From: JBLEFH01 sp047345645
GTDB taxonomy: Bacteria > Pseudomonadota > Alphaproteobacteria > Rhodobacterales > Rhodobacteraceae
Reading direction: 5' to 3' (one strand)
NCBI GenBank assembly: GCA_047345645.1
Contig: JBLEFH010000002.1
Length of the DNA: 64,000 nt
In this document: positions 44,680-53,749 of the stretch, in pieces
Layout of the letters: each line of letters opens with the position of its first letter
Numbering within the stretch: position 1 is the first letter of the stretch
Made by a program: the position numbers and the translations under genes
Notes under the pieces: model-generated
Seen by the model: the letters and a program-made list of their open reading frames with translations, nothing else
What the model was told of the DNA's origin: nothing
The model's database searches: none

Positions 44680-45795
44680 GTGACCCCGCCGGACCTCATC
44701 GCGACACGCCCGTCTCCCGCCCCTCGGGATCTGCCGTCGCGCTGGCTCTCGCCGCCGGTCAAAAGCTATCTCGACCACACCTATGGCGGGGTCGGGATCC
44801 GGGCGCTGGCGCGGCAAAAAGGGTGCCACGCCTCGACGATTTCGCGGCAGGTCCGCAAGATCGAGGCGCTGCGGGATGATCAGTTGGTGGATGAGGCACT
44901 CGATCACTTCGGAGGGCGGCTCTACCCCGCTCTTTTCTTTCCAGGCCAAACCAAAGAGGTCCCTATGCGCACTGCCCCGAAAAGCGATATCAGCGAAGCC
45001 CGCATCACCCGTGAAGCGCGCCGGATTTTGCGCCGTCTGTGTGAAAGCGGGGCGTTTCTTCTGCTGGGGGACAATATGCCCAAGGCGGTGGTGATGCGTG
45101 AGGTGCCGCCGCAAAAGCCGGTGCGCATCGCGGTGATGGACCGGGATGTGGCCTATGCGTTTGCCCTCAACGAATGGATTACGCTGGAGAAAAAGAGCCG
45201 CGTGTCCACCTATCGCGTGACCTCGGTGGGGCGGTCTGCGCTCAAGCGGCTTTTGGAGGAGGAGCGGAAAGTGCGCGGTATGGCGGAGGCGCAGAGCGCG
45301 TTTCTCGCCCAGCATCAGATGCCCGGCACCCGCGTGGTCGAGAACGGCGGCAAGGCGGAGACGATCCGCATCAATCTGGCGGAAAGCCCGCTCTCGGCGC
45401 TTGGCCGCAAGGTCGATAAGGATGGGGTGCCGTTCCTCTCGGCGGAGCTGATCGCCGCCGGGGAGCGTTTTCGCGATGCCTATGAAGCCGCGCAGATGGG
45501 GCCGAAGATCACCCAGAATTGGGACCGCTTCCTGACCGCCGGGCGCAGCGGGTTTGGCGGGATCTCGCCCGCCGATGGTCCCGCCGATGCGCGCCGCCAG
45601 TTTGCCGAGGCGATGGAGGCGCTCGGGCCGGGGCTGTCGGATATTGCGCTGCGTTGCTGCTGTTATCTCGAAGGGCTGGAGGCGGCGGAAAAGCGGCTCG
45701 GCTGGTCCGCGCGCTCCGGCAAGGTGGTGCTGCGCATCGCGCTTCAGCGGCTGGCGCAGCACTATGGGATCCGCGTGCTCCAGGCCGCGAGTTAA
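44680..45795 (+). CDS. Helix-turn-helix protein (DUF6456-like)
   Basis: A 371-residue protein. The N-terminal 60 residues include a homeodomain-like helix-turn-helix (GGVGIRALARQKGCHASTISRQVRKIEALRDD). The C-terminal part (LGRKVDKDGVPFLSAELIAAGERFRDAYEAAQMG, then LRCCCYLEGLEAAEKRLGWSARSGKVVLRIAL) matches my memory of DUF6456. It is likely a DNA-binding regulator. The start is GTG, preceded by AGGAA. It diverges from the DUF6477-like gene. Targets are unknown. Confidence 0.72.
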   Translation: MTPPDLIATRPSPAPRDLPSRWLSPPVKSYLDHTYGGVGIRALARQKGCHASTISRQVRKIEALRDDQLVDEALDHFGGRLYPALFFPGQTKEVPMRTAPKSDISEARITREARRILRRLCESGAFLLLGDNMPKAVVMREVPPQKPVRIAVMDRDVAYAFALNEWITLEKKSRVSTYRVTSVGRSALKRLLEEERKVRGMAEAQSAFLAQHQMPGTRVVENGGKAETIRINLAESPLSALGRKVDKDGVPFLSAELIAAGERFRDAYEAAQMGPKITQNWDRFLTAGRSGFGGISPADGPADARRQFAEAMEALGPGLSDIALRCCCYLEGLEAAEKRLGWSARSGKVVLRIALQRLAQHYGIRVLQAAS

Positions 45796-45798
45796 GCT

Positions 45799-46494
45799 TT
45801 AAGCCGCGTCGATAATGCCCTGAAAGTCAGCGGTTTTCAGGGAGGCGCCGCCAATCAGCCCGCCGTTGACATTGGGCAGGGCGAAAATCTCCGCGGCATT
45901 ACCGGGCTTCACCGACCCGCCGTAGAGGATCCGCACGCCGTCGCCGATTTTCTCGCGGATGAGGGCGTGCATTTCGGTGATCTGCTCATTGGTGGGCACG
46001 CGGCCGGTGCCGATGGCCCAGACCGGTTCATACGCAATCACAAGGGTTTCTGGCGTGGCGCCTTCGGGCACGGAGCCGGCGATTTGCGCGCCCACCACTT
46101 CGCCCGCGCGGCCCGCGTCGCGTTCCGCTTCGGTCTCGCCGACGCAGATGATCGCGACCAGACCCTCGGCAAGCGCGGCTTCGGCCTTGGCGAGGACCGT
46201 ATCATCCGTCTCGCCATGATCGGTGCGGCGCTCGGAATGGCCGAGGATAACATGAGTCGCGCCCGCCGCCTTCAGCATCGGCGCGGACACATCGCCGGTA
46301 TGCGCGCCCGAGGCGGCGGCGTGGCAATCCTGCGCCCCCACCATGACTTGCGCGGGCTTTTCCGCCGCCAGTGCGGAGATCAGCGTGAAAGGCGGGCAGA
46401 CGAGAATCTCGCAATCTCCGGTGAGCTTTGCAAAATCGGGCAGGGCGCTCGCCTCGCCATTCATCTTCCAGTTTCCCGCAACCAGCGTTTTCAT
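45799..46494 (-). CDS. tpiA: Triosephosphate isomerase
   Basis: Interconverts dihydroxyacetone phosphate and glyceraldehyde 3-phosphate. The 231-residue barrel has NWKMNG near residue 8 (Lys), LGHSERR (His), AYEPVWAIGTG (catalytic Glu) and the C-terminal LYGGSVKPGNA and GGLIGGASL. It is somewhat shorter than the usual 250, but all catalytic parts are present. Stop to stop it nearly meets the DUF6456-like gene. The TfoX-like gene ends one base upstream of its start. Confidence 0.94.
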   Translation of the reverse strand: MKTLVAGNWKMNGEASALPDFAKLTGDCEILVCPPFTLISALAAEKPAQVMVGAQDCHAAASGAHTGDVSAPMLKAAGATHVILGHSERRTDHGETDDTVLAKAEAALAEGLVAIICVGETEAERDAGRAGEVVGAQIAGSVPEGATPETLVIAYEPVWAIGTGRVPTNEQITEMHALIREKIGDGVRILYGGSVKPGNAAEIFALPNVNGGLIGGASLKTADFQGIIDAA

Positions 46495-46495
46495 G

Positions 46496-46828
46496 TCAGT
46501 TCTCCTCCAATGACCGGCGCGCCCAGTGGACGGCCTCCTCCGGGTCGTCTAACGCAGCTTCGGGCAGAGACCAATACGGCATTGCTCCGCTGCGGGTCTT
46601 TCCGCTTTTGTCGGTCATGGAGGGGGTGAATTGGCTCGCGCCCTCGGCGGCAAGATCCTCCGCCAGCGCGTCGCGGGCCTTGATGTAGAGAATGCCAGTC
46701 GAATCCAGCACCGCAAAAATTTGCCCGCCGGAATAAATCCCCAGCCCGCCGAACATCTTGCGGGTGGTGATTCCCAAAGGGCCGAAGAGATCACGGATAA
46801 AGGCGATGTCCTCCTCCGTGACGGCCAT
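46496..46828 (-). CDS. TfoX/Sxy N-terminal domain protein
   Basis: A 110-residue protein with the TfoX N-terminal pattern (LFGPLGITTRKMFGGLGIYSGGQIFAVL, then LYIKARDA and MPYWSLPEAALDDPEEAVHWAR). In gammaproteobacteria the full-length protein regulates competence; short single-domain forms such as this have no defined role. It ends a base before tpiA and starts at the base before the IscA-like stop, so it is in one leftward run with both. Confidence 0.8.
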   Translation of the reverse strand: MAVTEEDIAFIRDLFGPLGITTRKMFGGLGIYSGGQIFAVLDSTGILYIKARDALAEDLAAEGASQFTPSMTDKSGKTRSGAMPYWSLPEAALDDPEEAVHWARRSLEEN

Positions 46829-47179
46829 TTACATGTCCTTGAACTTGATCGACTCGCCGCAGCCGCAGGCTTCGGTCACATTGGGATTGTTGAAGGCAAA
46901 GCCCTGCTCCAAGAGGCCGACGCGATAGTCGATCTCCGTGCCGAACAAAAACATCTGCGCCATCGGGGCGATCATCACCCGCGCGCCATCCTGCTCGACC
47001 ACCTCGTCATTGGGGTCGATGGAATCGACATAATCCATGGTGTATTCCATGCCCGCACAGCCGCCTTTCTTGACGCCAAGACGCAGGCCCTGCTTGCCGG
47101 ATTTCTCCATCAGGCCCTTGATCTGCACCACCGCAGCGGGGGTCAGATTGACCGCATTTTTGCCGGGAATCCCAAACAT
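46829..47179 (-). CDS. HesB/IscA/SufA-type iron-sulfur assembly protein
   Basis: An A-type carrier that delivers Fe-S clusters. The 116-residue protein has the three conserved Cys: one in KKGGCAGMEY and two in ACGCGESI near the C-terminus. With SufT-like DUF59 directly upstream it likely belongs to the SUF pathway, so sufA is a fair name, but family members cannot be told apart here. The start MFGIPGKNAV was chosen with a nearby AGAGA. Confidence 0.9.
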   Translation of the reverse strand: MFGIPGKNAVNLTPAAVVQIKGLMEKSGKQGLRLGVKKGGCAGMEYTMDYVDSIDPNDEVVEQDGARVMIAPMAQMFLFGTEIDYRVGLLEQGFAFNNPNVTEACGCGESIKFKDM

Positions 47180-47245
47180 GTCTTCTCTCCAATCCCTTCT
47201 AAAATAGGGCGGATGCGGGCGCCGCTCAAGGGCGCCCATGCGGCT

Positions 47246-47611
47246 TCACATGAAGCCGAGTTCCAGCCGCGCCTCGTCGGACAGCATTTCCATGCCCCAG
47301 GGCGGCTCCCACACAAGCTGCACATTCACGGTTTTCACACCGGGCAGCGGCTCGATCGCATCAGCCACCCATCCCGGCATCTCACCCGCCACGGGGCAGC
47401 CGGGGGCGGTCAGCGTCATCAGCACATCGACCTCGCCCTCATCGGAAATCTCGATTGTGTAGACCAGCCCGAGGTCATAGATATTCACCGGAATTTCCGG
47501 GTCGTGGACCGTGCGGCAGGCTTCGACAATCGGCTCATAGAGCGGATGGTCATGTGTGGAAGGCTTGATCAGCGCGGTGCCTTCAACCGGAGTTTCGCTT
47601 GTCGCGTTCAT
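47246..47611 (-). CDS. sufT: SufT-like (MIP18/DUF59) Fe-S assembly protein
   Basis: A 121-residue protein of the MIP18/DUF59 family, which helps mature Fe-S proteins. The signature EACRTVHDPEIPVNIYDLGLVY near residue 35, the TAPGCPVAGEMP motif with the conserved Cys, and VWEPPWGMEMLSDEAR at the C-terminus are all present. Upstream of the A-type carrier on the same strand; divergent from tgt. Confidence 0.9.
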   Translation of the reverse strand: MNATSETPVEGTALIKPSTHDHPLYEPIVEACRTVHDPEIPVNIYDLGLVYTIEISDEGEVDVLMTLTAPGCPVAGEMPGWVADAIEPLPGVKTVNVQLVWEPPWGMEMLSDEARLELGFM

Positions 47612-47679
47612 GGCGAGCCTCAATAATTCCTGATCGGATATATAGGAAACAGGGGCCGGATCGTCCAGAGAGGGGCTGA

Positions 47680-48807
47680 ATGGAAAAGTTTACGTTTGAG
47701 ATTGCGGCGCGGGACGGCTTGGCGCGCACCGGGGCGATTCACACACCGAAAGGCGAGATCCGCACGCCCGCCTTCATGCCGGTCGGCACGGCGGCGACGG
47801 TCAAGGCGATGATGCCCGACTCGGTGCGTGCCACGGGAGCGGATATTCTGCTCGGCAACACCTATCATCTGATGCTGCGGCCCGGTGCGGAGCGGATCGC
47901 GAATCTGGGCGGTCTGCATCAATTCATGAATTGGCAGCGCCCGATTCTCACCGATTCGGGCGGGTTTCAGGTGATGAGCCTGTCGAAACTGCGCAAACTC
48001 ACCGAAGAGGGCGTGACGTTCAAATCGCATATCGACGGCTCGAAACATTTCGTCTCCCCGGAGCGCTCCATTGAGATTCAGCGCCTGCTCGGCTCGGACA
48101 TCACCATGTGTTTCGACGAATGTGCGCCGTATCCCATTGATAAAGAAGGGGCGGCCAAGGCCATGCGACTCTCGATGAGATGGGCGGAGCGCTCCCGCGA
48201 GGCGTTTGGCGACCGGCCCGGCTATGCGCTGTTCGGCATCCAGCAGGGTGGCGTCCATGAAGATTTGCGCGCCGAATCCTCCGAAGCGCTGAAAAAGATC
48301 GGCTTTGACGGCTATGCGATTGGCGGGCTCGCGGTCGGGGAGGGGCAGGAGCTGATGTTCTCCACCCTCGATTTCTGCACCGATATGCTGCCGCAGGACC
48401 GCCCGCGCTATCTGATGGGCGTTGGCAAACCCGATGATCTCGTCGGCGCGGTGCAGCGCGGTGTGGATATGTTCGACTGCGTGCTGCCGTCCCGCTCGGG
48501 CCGCACGGGGCAAGCGCAAACTCGCATGGGCGCCATCAATATCCGCAACGCCCGCCACGCGGACGACCCCCGCCCGCTCGATGAGGCTTGCACCTGCCCG
48601 GCCTGCCAAAACTATTCGCGGGCCTATCTGCACCATGTCGTGCGCGCCAATGAGATCATCGGCTCCATGCTGCTGACATGGCATAATTTGCATTATTATC
48701 AGGAACTGATGGCCGGAATGCGAGACGCGATTGCGCAATGCACGCTTGATGATTTCGCCGCCCGCTTCCATGAACGGCGCGCGGAGGGAGATATTCCCGA
48801 GCGTTAA
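47680..48807 (+). CDS. tgt: tRNA-guanine transglycosylase (queuine tRNA-ribosyltransferase)
   Basis: Exchanges guanine-34 for preQ1 in tRNAs with GUN anticodons; the tRNA-Asp GTC copies in this window are natural substrates. The 375-residue barrel has LTDSGGFQVMSL (catalytic Asp near residue 92), CFDECAPYP, GIQQGGVHEDLR, GGLAVGEGQ and the zinc site CTCPACQNYSRAYLHH. Length and all motifs are normal. Confidence 0.95.
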   Translation: MEKFTFEIAARDGLARTGAIHTPKGEIRTPAFMPVGTAATVKAMMPDSVRATGADILLGNTYHLMLRPGAERIANLGGLHQFMNWQRPILTDSGGFQVMSLSKLRKLTEEGVTFKSHIDGSKHFVSPERSIEIQRLLGSDITMCFDECAPYPIDKEGAAKAMRLSMRWAERSREAFGDRPGYALFGIQQGGVHEDLRAESSEALKKIGFDGYAIGGLAVGEGQELMFSTLDFCTDMLPQDRPRYLMGVGKPDDLVGAVQRGVDMFDCVLPSRSGRTGQAQTRMGAINIRNARHADDPRPLDEACTCPACQNYSRAYLHHVVRANEIIGSMLLTWHNLHYYQELMAGMRDAIAQCTLDDFAARFHERRAEGDIPER

Positions 48808-48812
48808 CCTCT

Positions 48813-48842
48813 CTTGAACCATTCCTAATCAAACCCCAATTA
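48813..48842 (+). promoter_or_regulatory. Heat-shock (sigma-32-like) promoter of lon
   Basis: CTTGAA and CCCCAATTA are separated by 15 nt, close to the heat-shock consensus (CTTGAA and CCCCATnT, 13-17 nt apart). The pair is about 70 nt ahead of the lon start, just past the tgt stop. lon is a classic heat-shock gene. Confidence 0.65.
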
Positions 48843-48913
48843 TGACCCATTGATTTGGGGATGGTATGCCGCCGCTGATCGGGGCAGACTGTCTCGCAAG
48901 AGAAGGAAGACTT

Positions 48914-51301
48914 ATGACGACATTTCCTGTCCTACCCCTCCGTGACATCGTCGTGTTCCCGCATATGGTGGTGCCGCTTTTCGTGGGCCGCGAGAAATCG
49001 GTGCGCGCGCTTGAGCATGTCATGGCTGGTGATGAGCGGATCCTTTTGGCAAGCCAGAAGGATGCGTCCGATGATGACCCCAAAACGGATGCGATCCACA
49101 ACGTTGGCGTGCTCGCCAATGTGCTGCAAATGCTGAAACTCCCGGACGGCACGGTGAAAGTGCTGGTCGAGGGGCAGGAGCGTGTGCGCATCGACAACTA
49201 TCTCGACAATGACGCCTTTTTCGAGGCCGAGGCGACTGTTCTGCCCGAAGAGCGCGGCGATGCGGCGGAGATCGAAGCCCATGCCAATTCCGTGCGGCAG
49301 GCCTTTGAGGGTTATGCCAAGCTGAACAAGAACATTTCTGACGAAGCGGTTGGCGCCGTTGGTGAAATCACCGACGCGGCGCAGCTTGCCGATACGGTTG
49401 CCGGCCATTTGGGCGGGCAGATCGAGGACAAGCAGGCACTTTTGGAAGAGATCAACATCGCCAAACGTCTGGAGCGGATCTACGGGTTGATGCAGGGCGA
49501 AATGTCCGTCCTCAAGGTCGAGCGGAAGATCAAATCCCGCGTCAAAACCCAGATGGAGCGCACGCAGCGCGAGTATTACCTGAATGAGCAGATGAAGGCC
49601 ATTCAGCGCGAGCTTGGCGAAGGCGATGACGGCGACAATGAAATCGCCGAGCTGGAGCAGCGGATCGAGGAGGCCAAACTGCCCAAAGAGGCGCAGGAAA
49701 AGGCCGATGCTGAGATGAAAAAGCTGCGCAACATGTCGCCCATGTCCGCCGAAGCGACGGTTGTGCGCAATTATCTCGACTGGATCGTCTCGATTCCGTG
49801 GTCGAGGAAATCGCGTGTCAAAAAGGATCTCAACAAGGCCGAAGAGGTGCTCGACAACGATCACTACGGTCTGGAGAAGGTCAAGGAACGGATCATTGAG
49901 TTTCTCGCCGTGCAGAAGCGTTCGGCCAAACTCAAAGGCCCGATTCTCTGCCTCGTCGGCCCTCCGGGCGTCGGGAAAACCTCGCTCGCCAAATCGGTGG
50001 CGAAGGCGACCGGGCGCGAGTTCATCCGCATCTCCCTTGGCGGTGTGCGGGACGAATCCGAGATTCGCGGCCACCGGCGGACCTATATCGGCTCCATGCC
50101 CGGCAAGATCATCCAGTCGATGAAGAAGGCGAAAACCACGAATCCGCTCATCCTGCTCGACGAGATCGACAAGATGGGTCAGGACTTCCGCGGCGATCCG
50201 GCCTCGGCAATGCTGGAGGTGCTGGACCCTGAGCAGAACGCGACCTTCACCGACCATTACATGGAAGTGGAATACGATCTGTCGAACGTCCTCTTCTTCA
50301 CCACGGCCAACAGCTACAACATGCCGCGGCCGCTTTTGGACCGGATGGAGATCATCACCCTCTCGGGCTACACCGAGGATGAAAAGGTCGAGATCGCCAA
50401 GCGTCACCTGCTGCCGAAGCAGCTCAAGGCGCATGGTCTGAAGAAGGGCGAGCTGACCGTTCAGGACAGTGCGCTGACCGAGATCGTGCGCGTCTATACC
50501 CGCGAGGCGGGCGTGCGGAATATGGAGCGCGAGCTTGCGAAAATTGCCCGTAAAGCGGTGACCAACATCGTGAAGGGCGACGCCAAGACCATCGAGGTGA
50601 CGGCGGACAATCTGTCGGATTATCTCGGGGTGAAGCGCTTCAAATTCGGTCTGGCCGAGGAGAAGGACAGCATCGGCACCACCACGGGTCTGGCCTGGAC
50701 CGAGGTGGGCGGCGATTTGCTCTCGATCGAAGCGCTGCGTCTGCCCGGCAAGGGCCGCATGAAGACCACGGGGAAACTCGGCGATGTGATGAAGGAATCC
50801 ATCGAAGCCGCGTCGTCGTTCGTGCGCTCCCGTGCGCCGAGCCTTGGCGTGACGCCGCCGACCTTCGAGAAGATCGACATCCACGTCCACGTTCCCGAAG
50901 GCGCGACGCCGAAGGACGGGCCGAGCGCGGGCATCGCGATGGTGACCTCCATCGTGTCGGTGCTCACGCAAATCCCGGTCCGCCGCGACATCGCCATGAC
51001 CGGCGAGGTCACGCTGCGCGGCAATGTGCTGCCGATTGGCGGGCTGAAGGAGAAACTTCTCGCGGCGCTGCGCGGCGGCATCAAAACGGTGCTGATCCCG
51101 GCGGATAACGAGAAGGATCTGCCGGACATCCCGGACAACGTGAAAGAGGGGCTGACGATCATCCCCGTCTCCACGGTGGACGAGGTGATGAAACACGCGC
51201 TGACCGAGACGCCGGAGCCGGTGGAATGGGACGAGGCGGCGGAACTCGCCAAGCCCCTGACCGCCGATGGCCAAGGCGCCAGCGCGACGGCGCATCACTA
51301 A
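48914..51301 (+). CDS. lon: ATP-dependent protease Lon
   Basis: A 795-residue hexameric AAA+ serine protease that degrades misfolded and regulatory proteins. The N-terminal substrate domain starts PVLPLRDIVVFPHMVVPLFVGR; Walker A GPPGVGKTS is near residue 355, Walker B ILLDEIDK near 415. The catalytic dyad lies in KDGPSAGIAM (Ser671) and a Lys about 43 residues later in GGLKEKLLAA. The start follows GAAGGAAG. A heat-shock-type promoter and a strong terminator frame it. Confidence 0.96.
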   Translation: MTTFPVLPLRDIVVFPHMVVPLFVGREKSVRALEHVMAGDERILLASQKDASDDDPKTDAIHNVGVLANVLQMLKLPDGTVKVLVEGQERVRIDNYLDNDAFFEAEATVLPEERGDAAEIEAHANSVRQAFEGYAKLNKNISDEAVGAVGEITDAAQLADTVAGHLGGQIEDKQALLEEINIAKRLERIYGLMQGEMSVLKVERKIKSRVKTQMERTQREYYLNEQMKAIQRELGEGDDGDNEIAELEQRIEEAKLPKEAQEKADAEMKKLRNMSPMSAEATVVRNYLDWIVSIPWSRKSRVKKDLNKAEEVLDNDHYGLEKVKERIIEFLAVQKRSAKLKGPILCLVGPPGVGKTSLAKSVAKATGREFIRISLGGVRDESEIRGHRRTYIGSMPGKIIQSMKKAKTTNPLILLDEIDKMGQDFRGDPASAMLEVLDPEQNATFTDHYMEVEYDLSNVLFFTTANSYNMPRPLLDRMEIITLSGYTEDEKVEIAKRHLLPKQLKAHGLKKGELTVQDSALTEIVRVYTREAGVRNMERELAKIARKAVTNIVKGDAKTIEVTADNLSDYLGVKRFKFGLAEEKDSIGTTTGLAWTEVGGDLLSIEALRLPGKGRMKTTGKLGDVMKESIEAASSFVRSRAPSLGVTPPTFEKIDIHVHVPEGATPKDGPSAGIAMVTSIVSVLTQIPVRRDIAMTGEVTLRGNVLPIGGLKEKLLAALRGGIKTVLIPADNEKDLPDIPDNVKEGLTIIPVSTVDEVMKHALTETPEPVEWDEAAELAKPLTADGQGASATAHH

Positions 51302-51309
51302 GCCAAAGG

Positions 51310-51337
51310 CCCGCCCCCTCACCGGGGCGGGTTTTTT
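51310..51337 (+). terminator. Terminator of lon
   Basis: An 8-bp GC-only stem (CCCGCCCC with GGGGCGGG) and six-base loop followed by six T, 8 nt past the stop. Confidence 0.9.
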
Positions 51338-51388
51338 CTTGGGCGCGGTTTTCTTTGGGCGGGACCGCGAAAAAATCCCGCTCCCCCC

Positions 51389-51417
51389 TTGCCCAAACCG
51401 CGCGGGCGGCGTAAATA
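51389..51417 (+). promoter_or_regulatory. Promoter of tRNA-Val(CAC)
   Basis: TTGCCC and TAAATA at 17-nt spacing, ending 10 bases before the tRNA 5' end. Confidence 0.65.
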
Positions 51418-51427
51418 CCCGCCTCAC

Positions 51428-51502
51428 GGGTGATTAGCTCAGTGGTAGAGCGCTTCGTTCACATCGAAGATGTCAGGAGTTCAAATCTCTTATCACCCAC
51501 CA
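51428..51502 (+). tRNA. tRNA-Val (anticodon CAC)
   Basis: A full cloverleaf. Acceptor GGGTGAT pairs with ATCACCC, the anticodon stem is CTTCG/CGAAG with loop TTCACAT, the T-arm has GTTCAAATC, and the 3' CCA is encoded. The anticodon CAC reads GUG. Confidence 0.95.
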
Positions 51503-51508
51503 GATTTC

Positions 51509-51536
51509 ACGCCGGTCCCAAGGGGCCGGCGTTTTT
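51509..51536 (+). terminator. Terminator of tRNA-Val(CAC)
   Basis: ACGCCGG and CCGGCGT form a 7-bp stem, with further inner C/G pairs, and five T follow. It begins six bases past the tRNA CCA. Confidence 0.85.
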
Positions 51537-51561
51537 GTTTTCGCAGATGGAGGCGGCGATC

Positions 51562-52149
51562 ATGGCGCAAGCGTTCCCCGAGCTTTGGGTGCTGCGGCAC
51601 GGGCAGACCGAATGGAACCGTGCGGGCCGATTTCAGGGGCATCTCGACTCGCCTCTCACACCGCTAGGCGAGACGCAGGCCGCAGCGCAGAACAGGTTGA
51701 TGCGCGGCCTCGCTCTGCCGCCGGACATGCGATTTTTCACCAGCCCGCTTGGGCGGGCGCGCCGCACCGCCGAGATTGCGCTTGAGGGCGTCGCGCGAGA
51801 GATCACAGCGGATGACCGCCTCATGGAGATCGACATTGGCGACTGCTCGGGGCTGACAGTGCCCGAAATTCACGCGAAATGTCCTGAGGCCGCCGAGGAC
51901 GACGGCCTTCGCGAAGGGTGGTGTTTCGATATGCCGGGCGGGGACGGGGAAGACGCCTTTCGCGCCCGTATCGGCTCTTTCCTAAAGGAGCTGCGCGGGC
52001 AGTCTGTCATCGTCACGCACGGGATTACTTCCCAAATCTTGCGCGGGCTCGCCTTGGGGCGCAGTGCTGACGAGATGCTCCGCCTGTCGGAAATGCAGGG
52101 CGTCGTCTATCACATCGCGAGCGGCAAAATGGACGTGATCGGCGCCTAA
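51562..52149 (+). CDS. Histidine phosphatase (phosphoglycerate-mutase-like) protein
   Basis: A 195-residue protein of the histidine phosphatase superfamily. The RHGQTEWNRAGRFQG motif near residue 12 carries the catalytic His, and VTHGITSQILRG near residue 152 the second His. Homologues include cofactor-dependent phosphoglycerate mutases and alpha-ribazole or other phosphatases; the substrate cannot be fixed. GGAGG 8 bases before ATG sets the start. It ends overlapping the GNAT gene by 4 bp, on opposite strands. Confidence 0.85.
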   Translation: MAQAFPELWVLRHGQTEWNRAGRFQGHLDSPLTPLGETQAAAQNRLMRGLALPPDMRFFTSPLGRARRTAEIALEGVAREITADDRLMEIDIGDCSGLTVPEIHAKCPEAAEDDGLREGWCFDMPGGDGEDAFRARIGSFLKELRGQSVIVTHGITSQILRGLALGRSADEMLRLSEMQGVVYHIASGKMDVIGA

Positions 52150-52637
52150 AGCCGCATCCGATACATATGATCGTTCCGCGTCACGCCGTTGATGCGCACC
52201 ATGTCGGGCAGGTAGGCGATGCGTTCGAAGCCGGTTTTCTCGTAGAAGCGGATCGCGCGGTGGTTTTCGCTGTCGACATGCAGCTCCAACTGCTCGACGC
52301 CGCTGTCGCGGGCCTCTTCGATCACGCCCTGCATCAGCGCGCGCGCCGCGCCGGAGCCGTGATGGCTGGAGTTGATGAAGAAGGGGCCGAGTTCGGCGCG
52401 GTGCTGCGTGCGGGCGCGGCTTTGGCGCTGATAGCCGCAAAAGCCGATGAGAGTGTCACCCTCGAAAACGCCGCGCATCGTGCCCGCCGAGAGGATCTTG
52501 CGGCAGCGCGCTTCGGAGATATCCGCATCCTCCACGCTGATCAGGAACCCCAGGGGGAAATTGCGCACGCCCGTGGCCCGGAGCGGCTGGTAAGCCTCGG
52601 CATCATCTTCGGTGAGGGGTCTGTAAGTCAGTCTCAT
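52146..52637 (-). CDS. GNAT family N-acetyltransferase
   Basis: A 163-residue acetyl-CoA-dependent acetyltransferase. The core motif HHGSGAARALMQGVIEEAR (acetyl-CoA loop, R/Q-x-x-G-x-A type) is near residue 90, with the C-terminal LHVDSENHRAIRFYEKTGF typical of GNATs. Substrate unknown. It converges with the histidine-phosphatase gene. Confidence 0.87.
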   Translation of the reverse strand: MRLTYRPLTEDDAEAYQPLRATGVRNFPLGFLISVEDADISEARCRKILSAGTMRGVFEGDTLIGFCGYQRQSRARTQHRAELGPFFINSSHHGSGAARALMQGVIEEARDSGVEQLELHVDSENHRAIRFYEKTGFERIAYLPDMVRINGVTRNDHMYRMRL

Positions 52638-52721
52638 TGCGCAACCTCCGCAAGCATCCTTTTGTGCGAGGGTCGGGGGGATGCGTCAATTCACATAGTT
52701 TAACCGAGGGTCCGCATCGGC

Positions 52722-52750
52722 AAAAAATAGCCCGGCGCGAGGGCCGGGCT
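52722..52750 (-). terminator. Terminator of the peroxiredoxin gene
   Basis: AGCCCGGC and GCCGGGCT form an 8-bp stem around a six-base loop; on the minus strand six T follow. Confidence 0.85.
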
Positions 52751-52774
52751 GATTAACCTTTAGGCAGCAGAGGC

Positions 52775-53431
52775 TTAGGCGTTCGGGTCCTTTGCCATGC
52801 GCAGATACGGCAGCTTCTTGTCGAGCGGCCCGAATTTCTCTTCGGCGGTCGCGTCATCCACCGAACCGGCGACCACGATATCCTGACCGGGCGTCCAGTT
52901 GGCGGGGGTCGAGATCGGGTTGCCATCGGTCGCGCGGACCGCATCGAGCGCCCGCAGGATTTCCGAGAAATTGCGGCCAACCGACATCGGATAGGTCATC
53001 GAGAGACGCACTTTCTTGTCCGGCCCGACGATGAACACGGTGCGCACGGTCGCCGAATCCGCCGGGGTGCGGCCATCGGGCAGATAGGCGTCGGCGGGCA
53101 GCATGTCGTAAGCTTTCGCCACCTTCAGCTCGCTGTCATCGACCATCGGGAAATTCGCCGGCGTGCCGGCCACGGTCTCGATGTCTTTCTTCCATTTCTG
53201 GTGGTCGTCCACGCTGTCGATGGACACGCCGATCACCTTGGTGTTGCGCTTCTCAAACTCATCGGCAAGCTGCGCCATCGCGCCAAGCTCTGTGGTGCAG
53301 ACCGGGGTGAAATCCTTGGGGTGGGAGAAGATCACGCCATAGCTGTCGCCAAGCCAGTCATAGAAGGACAGCTCGCCTTCGGTGGTGTTGGCGGTGAAAT
53401 CGGGGGCAGTATCATTAATGCGCAGAGACAT
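52775..53431 (-). CDS. Peroxiredoxin, 1-Cys (Prx6) type
   Basis: A 218-residue peroxidase for hydrogen peroxide and organic hydroperoxides. The peroxidatic Cys is in DFTPVCTTELG near residue 47, and the C-terminal half has the long Prx6 extension (GRNFSEILRALDAVRATD, then VVAGSVDDATAEEKFG). No resolving Cys is visible. The start MSLRINDTAPDF is the family N-terminus, with AGGATCTC just upstream. It has its own terminator. Confidence 0.92.
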   Translation of the reverse strand: MSLRINDTAPDFTANTTEGELSFYDWLGDSYGVIFSHPKDFTPVCTTELGAMAQLADEFEKRNTKVIGVSIDSVDDHQKWKKDIETVAGTPANFPMVDDSELKVAKAYDMLPADAYLPDGRTPADSATVRTVFIVGPDKKVRLSMTYPMSVGRNFSEILRALDAVRATDGNPISTPANWTPGQDIVVAGSVDDATAEEKFGPLDKKLPYLRMAKDPNA

Positions 53432-53513
53432 GAGATCCTCCTTCTCTGTGGGTCCATCTACCGAGATATAGAGGGCGCGGCGCAATTCCAAGCCTTGCGC
53501 GCAAAACAGGGCC

Positions 53514-53542
53514 TTGCACCGCCTTAATCTGCGGGCTAAGAG
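53514..53542 (+). promoter_or_regulatory. Promoter of tRNA-Val(TAC)
   Basis: TTGCAC and TAAGAG at 17-nt spacing, ending nine bases before the tRNA 5' end. Confidence 0.55.
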
Positions 53543-53551
53543 GGCGCTCAG

Positions 53552-53627
<76 letters not shown>

Positions 53628-53749
53628 TTTTCCCCTTTGAAATATGGTTTTTGGGTTAATGTGCGGCGTCGCGCCATGGTCCTTGGTCAGGAAACTCCGA
53701 CCCCTGCGGAGCGGCAGAGGAAAAAGCGTCACAATCGCCACAAATCGCC

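Noticed and set aside
48932..51427. An 831-residue ORF antisense to lon
   Set aside because: Same reason: a shadow frame of a gene with complete catalytic motifs.
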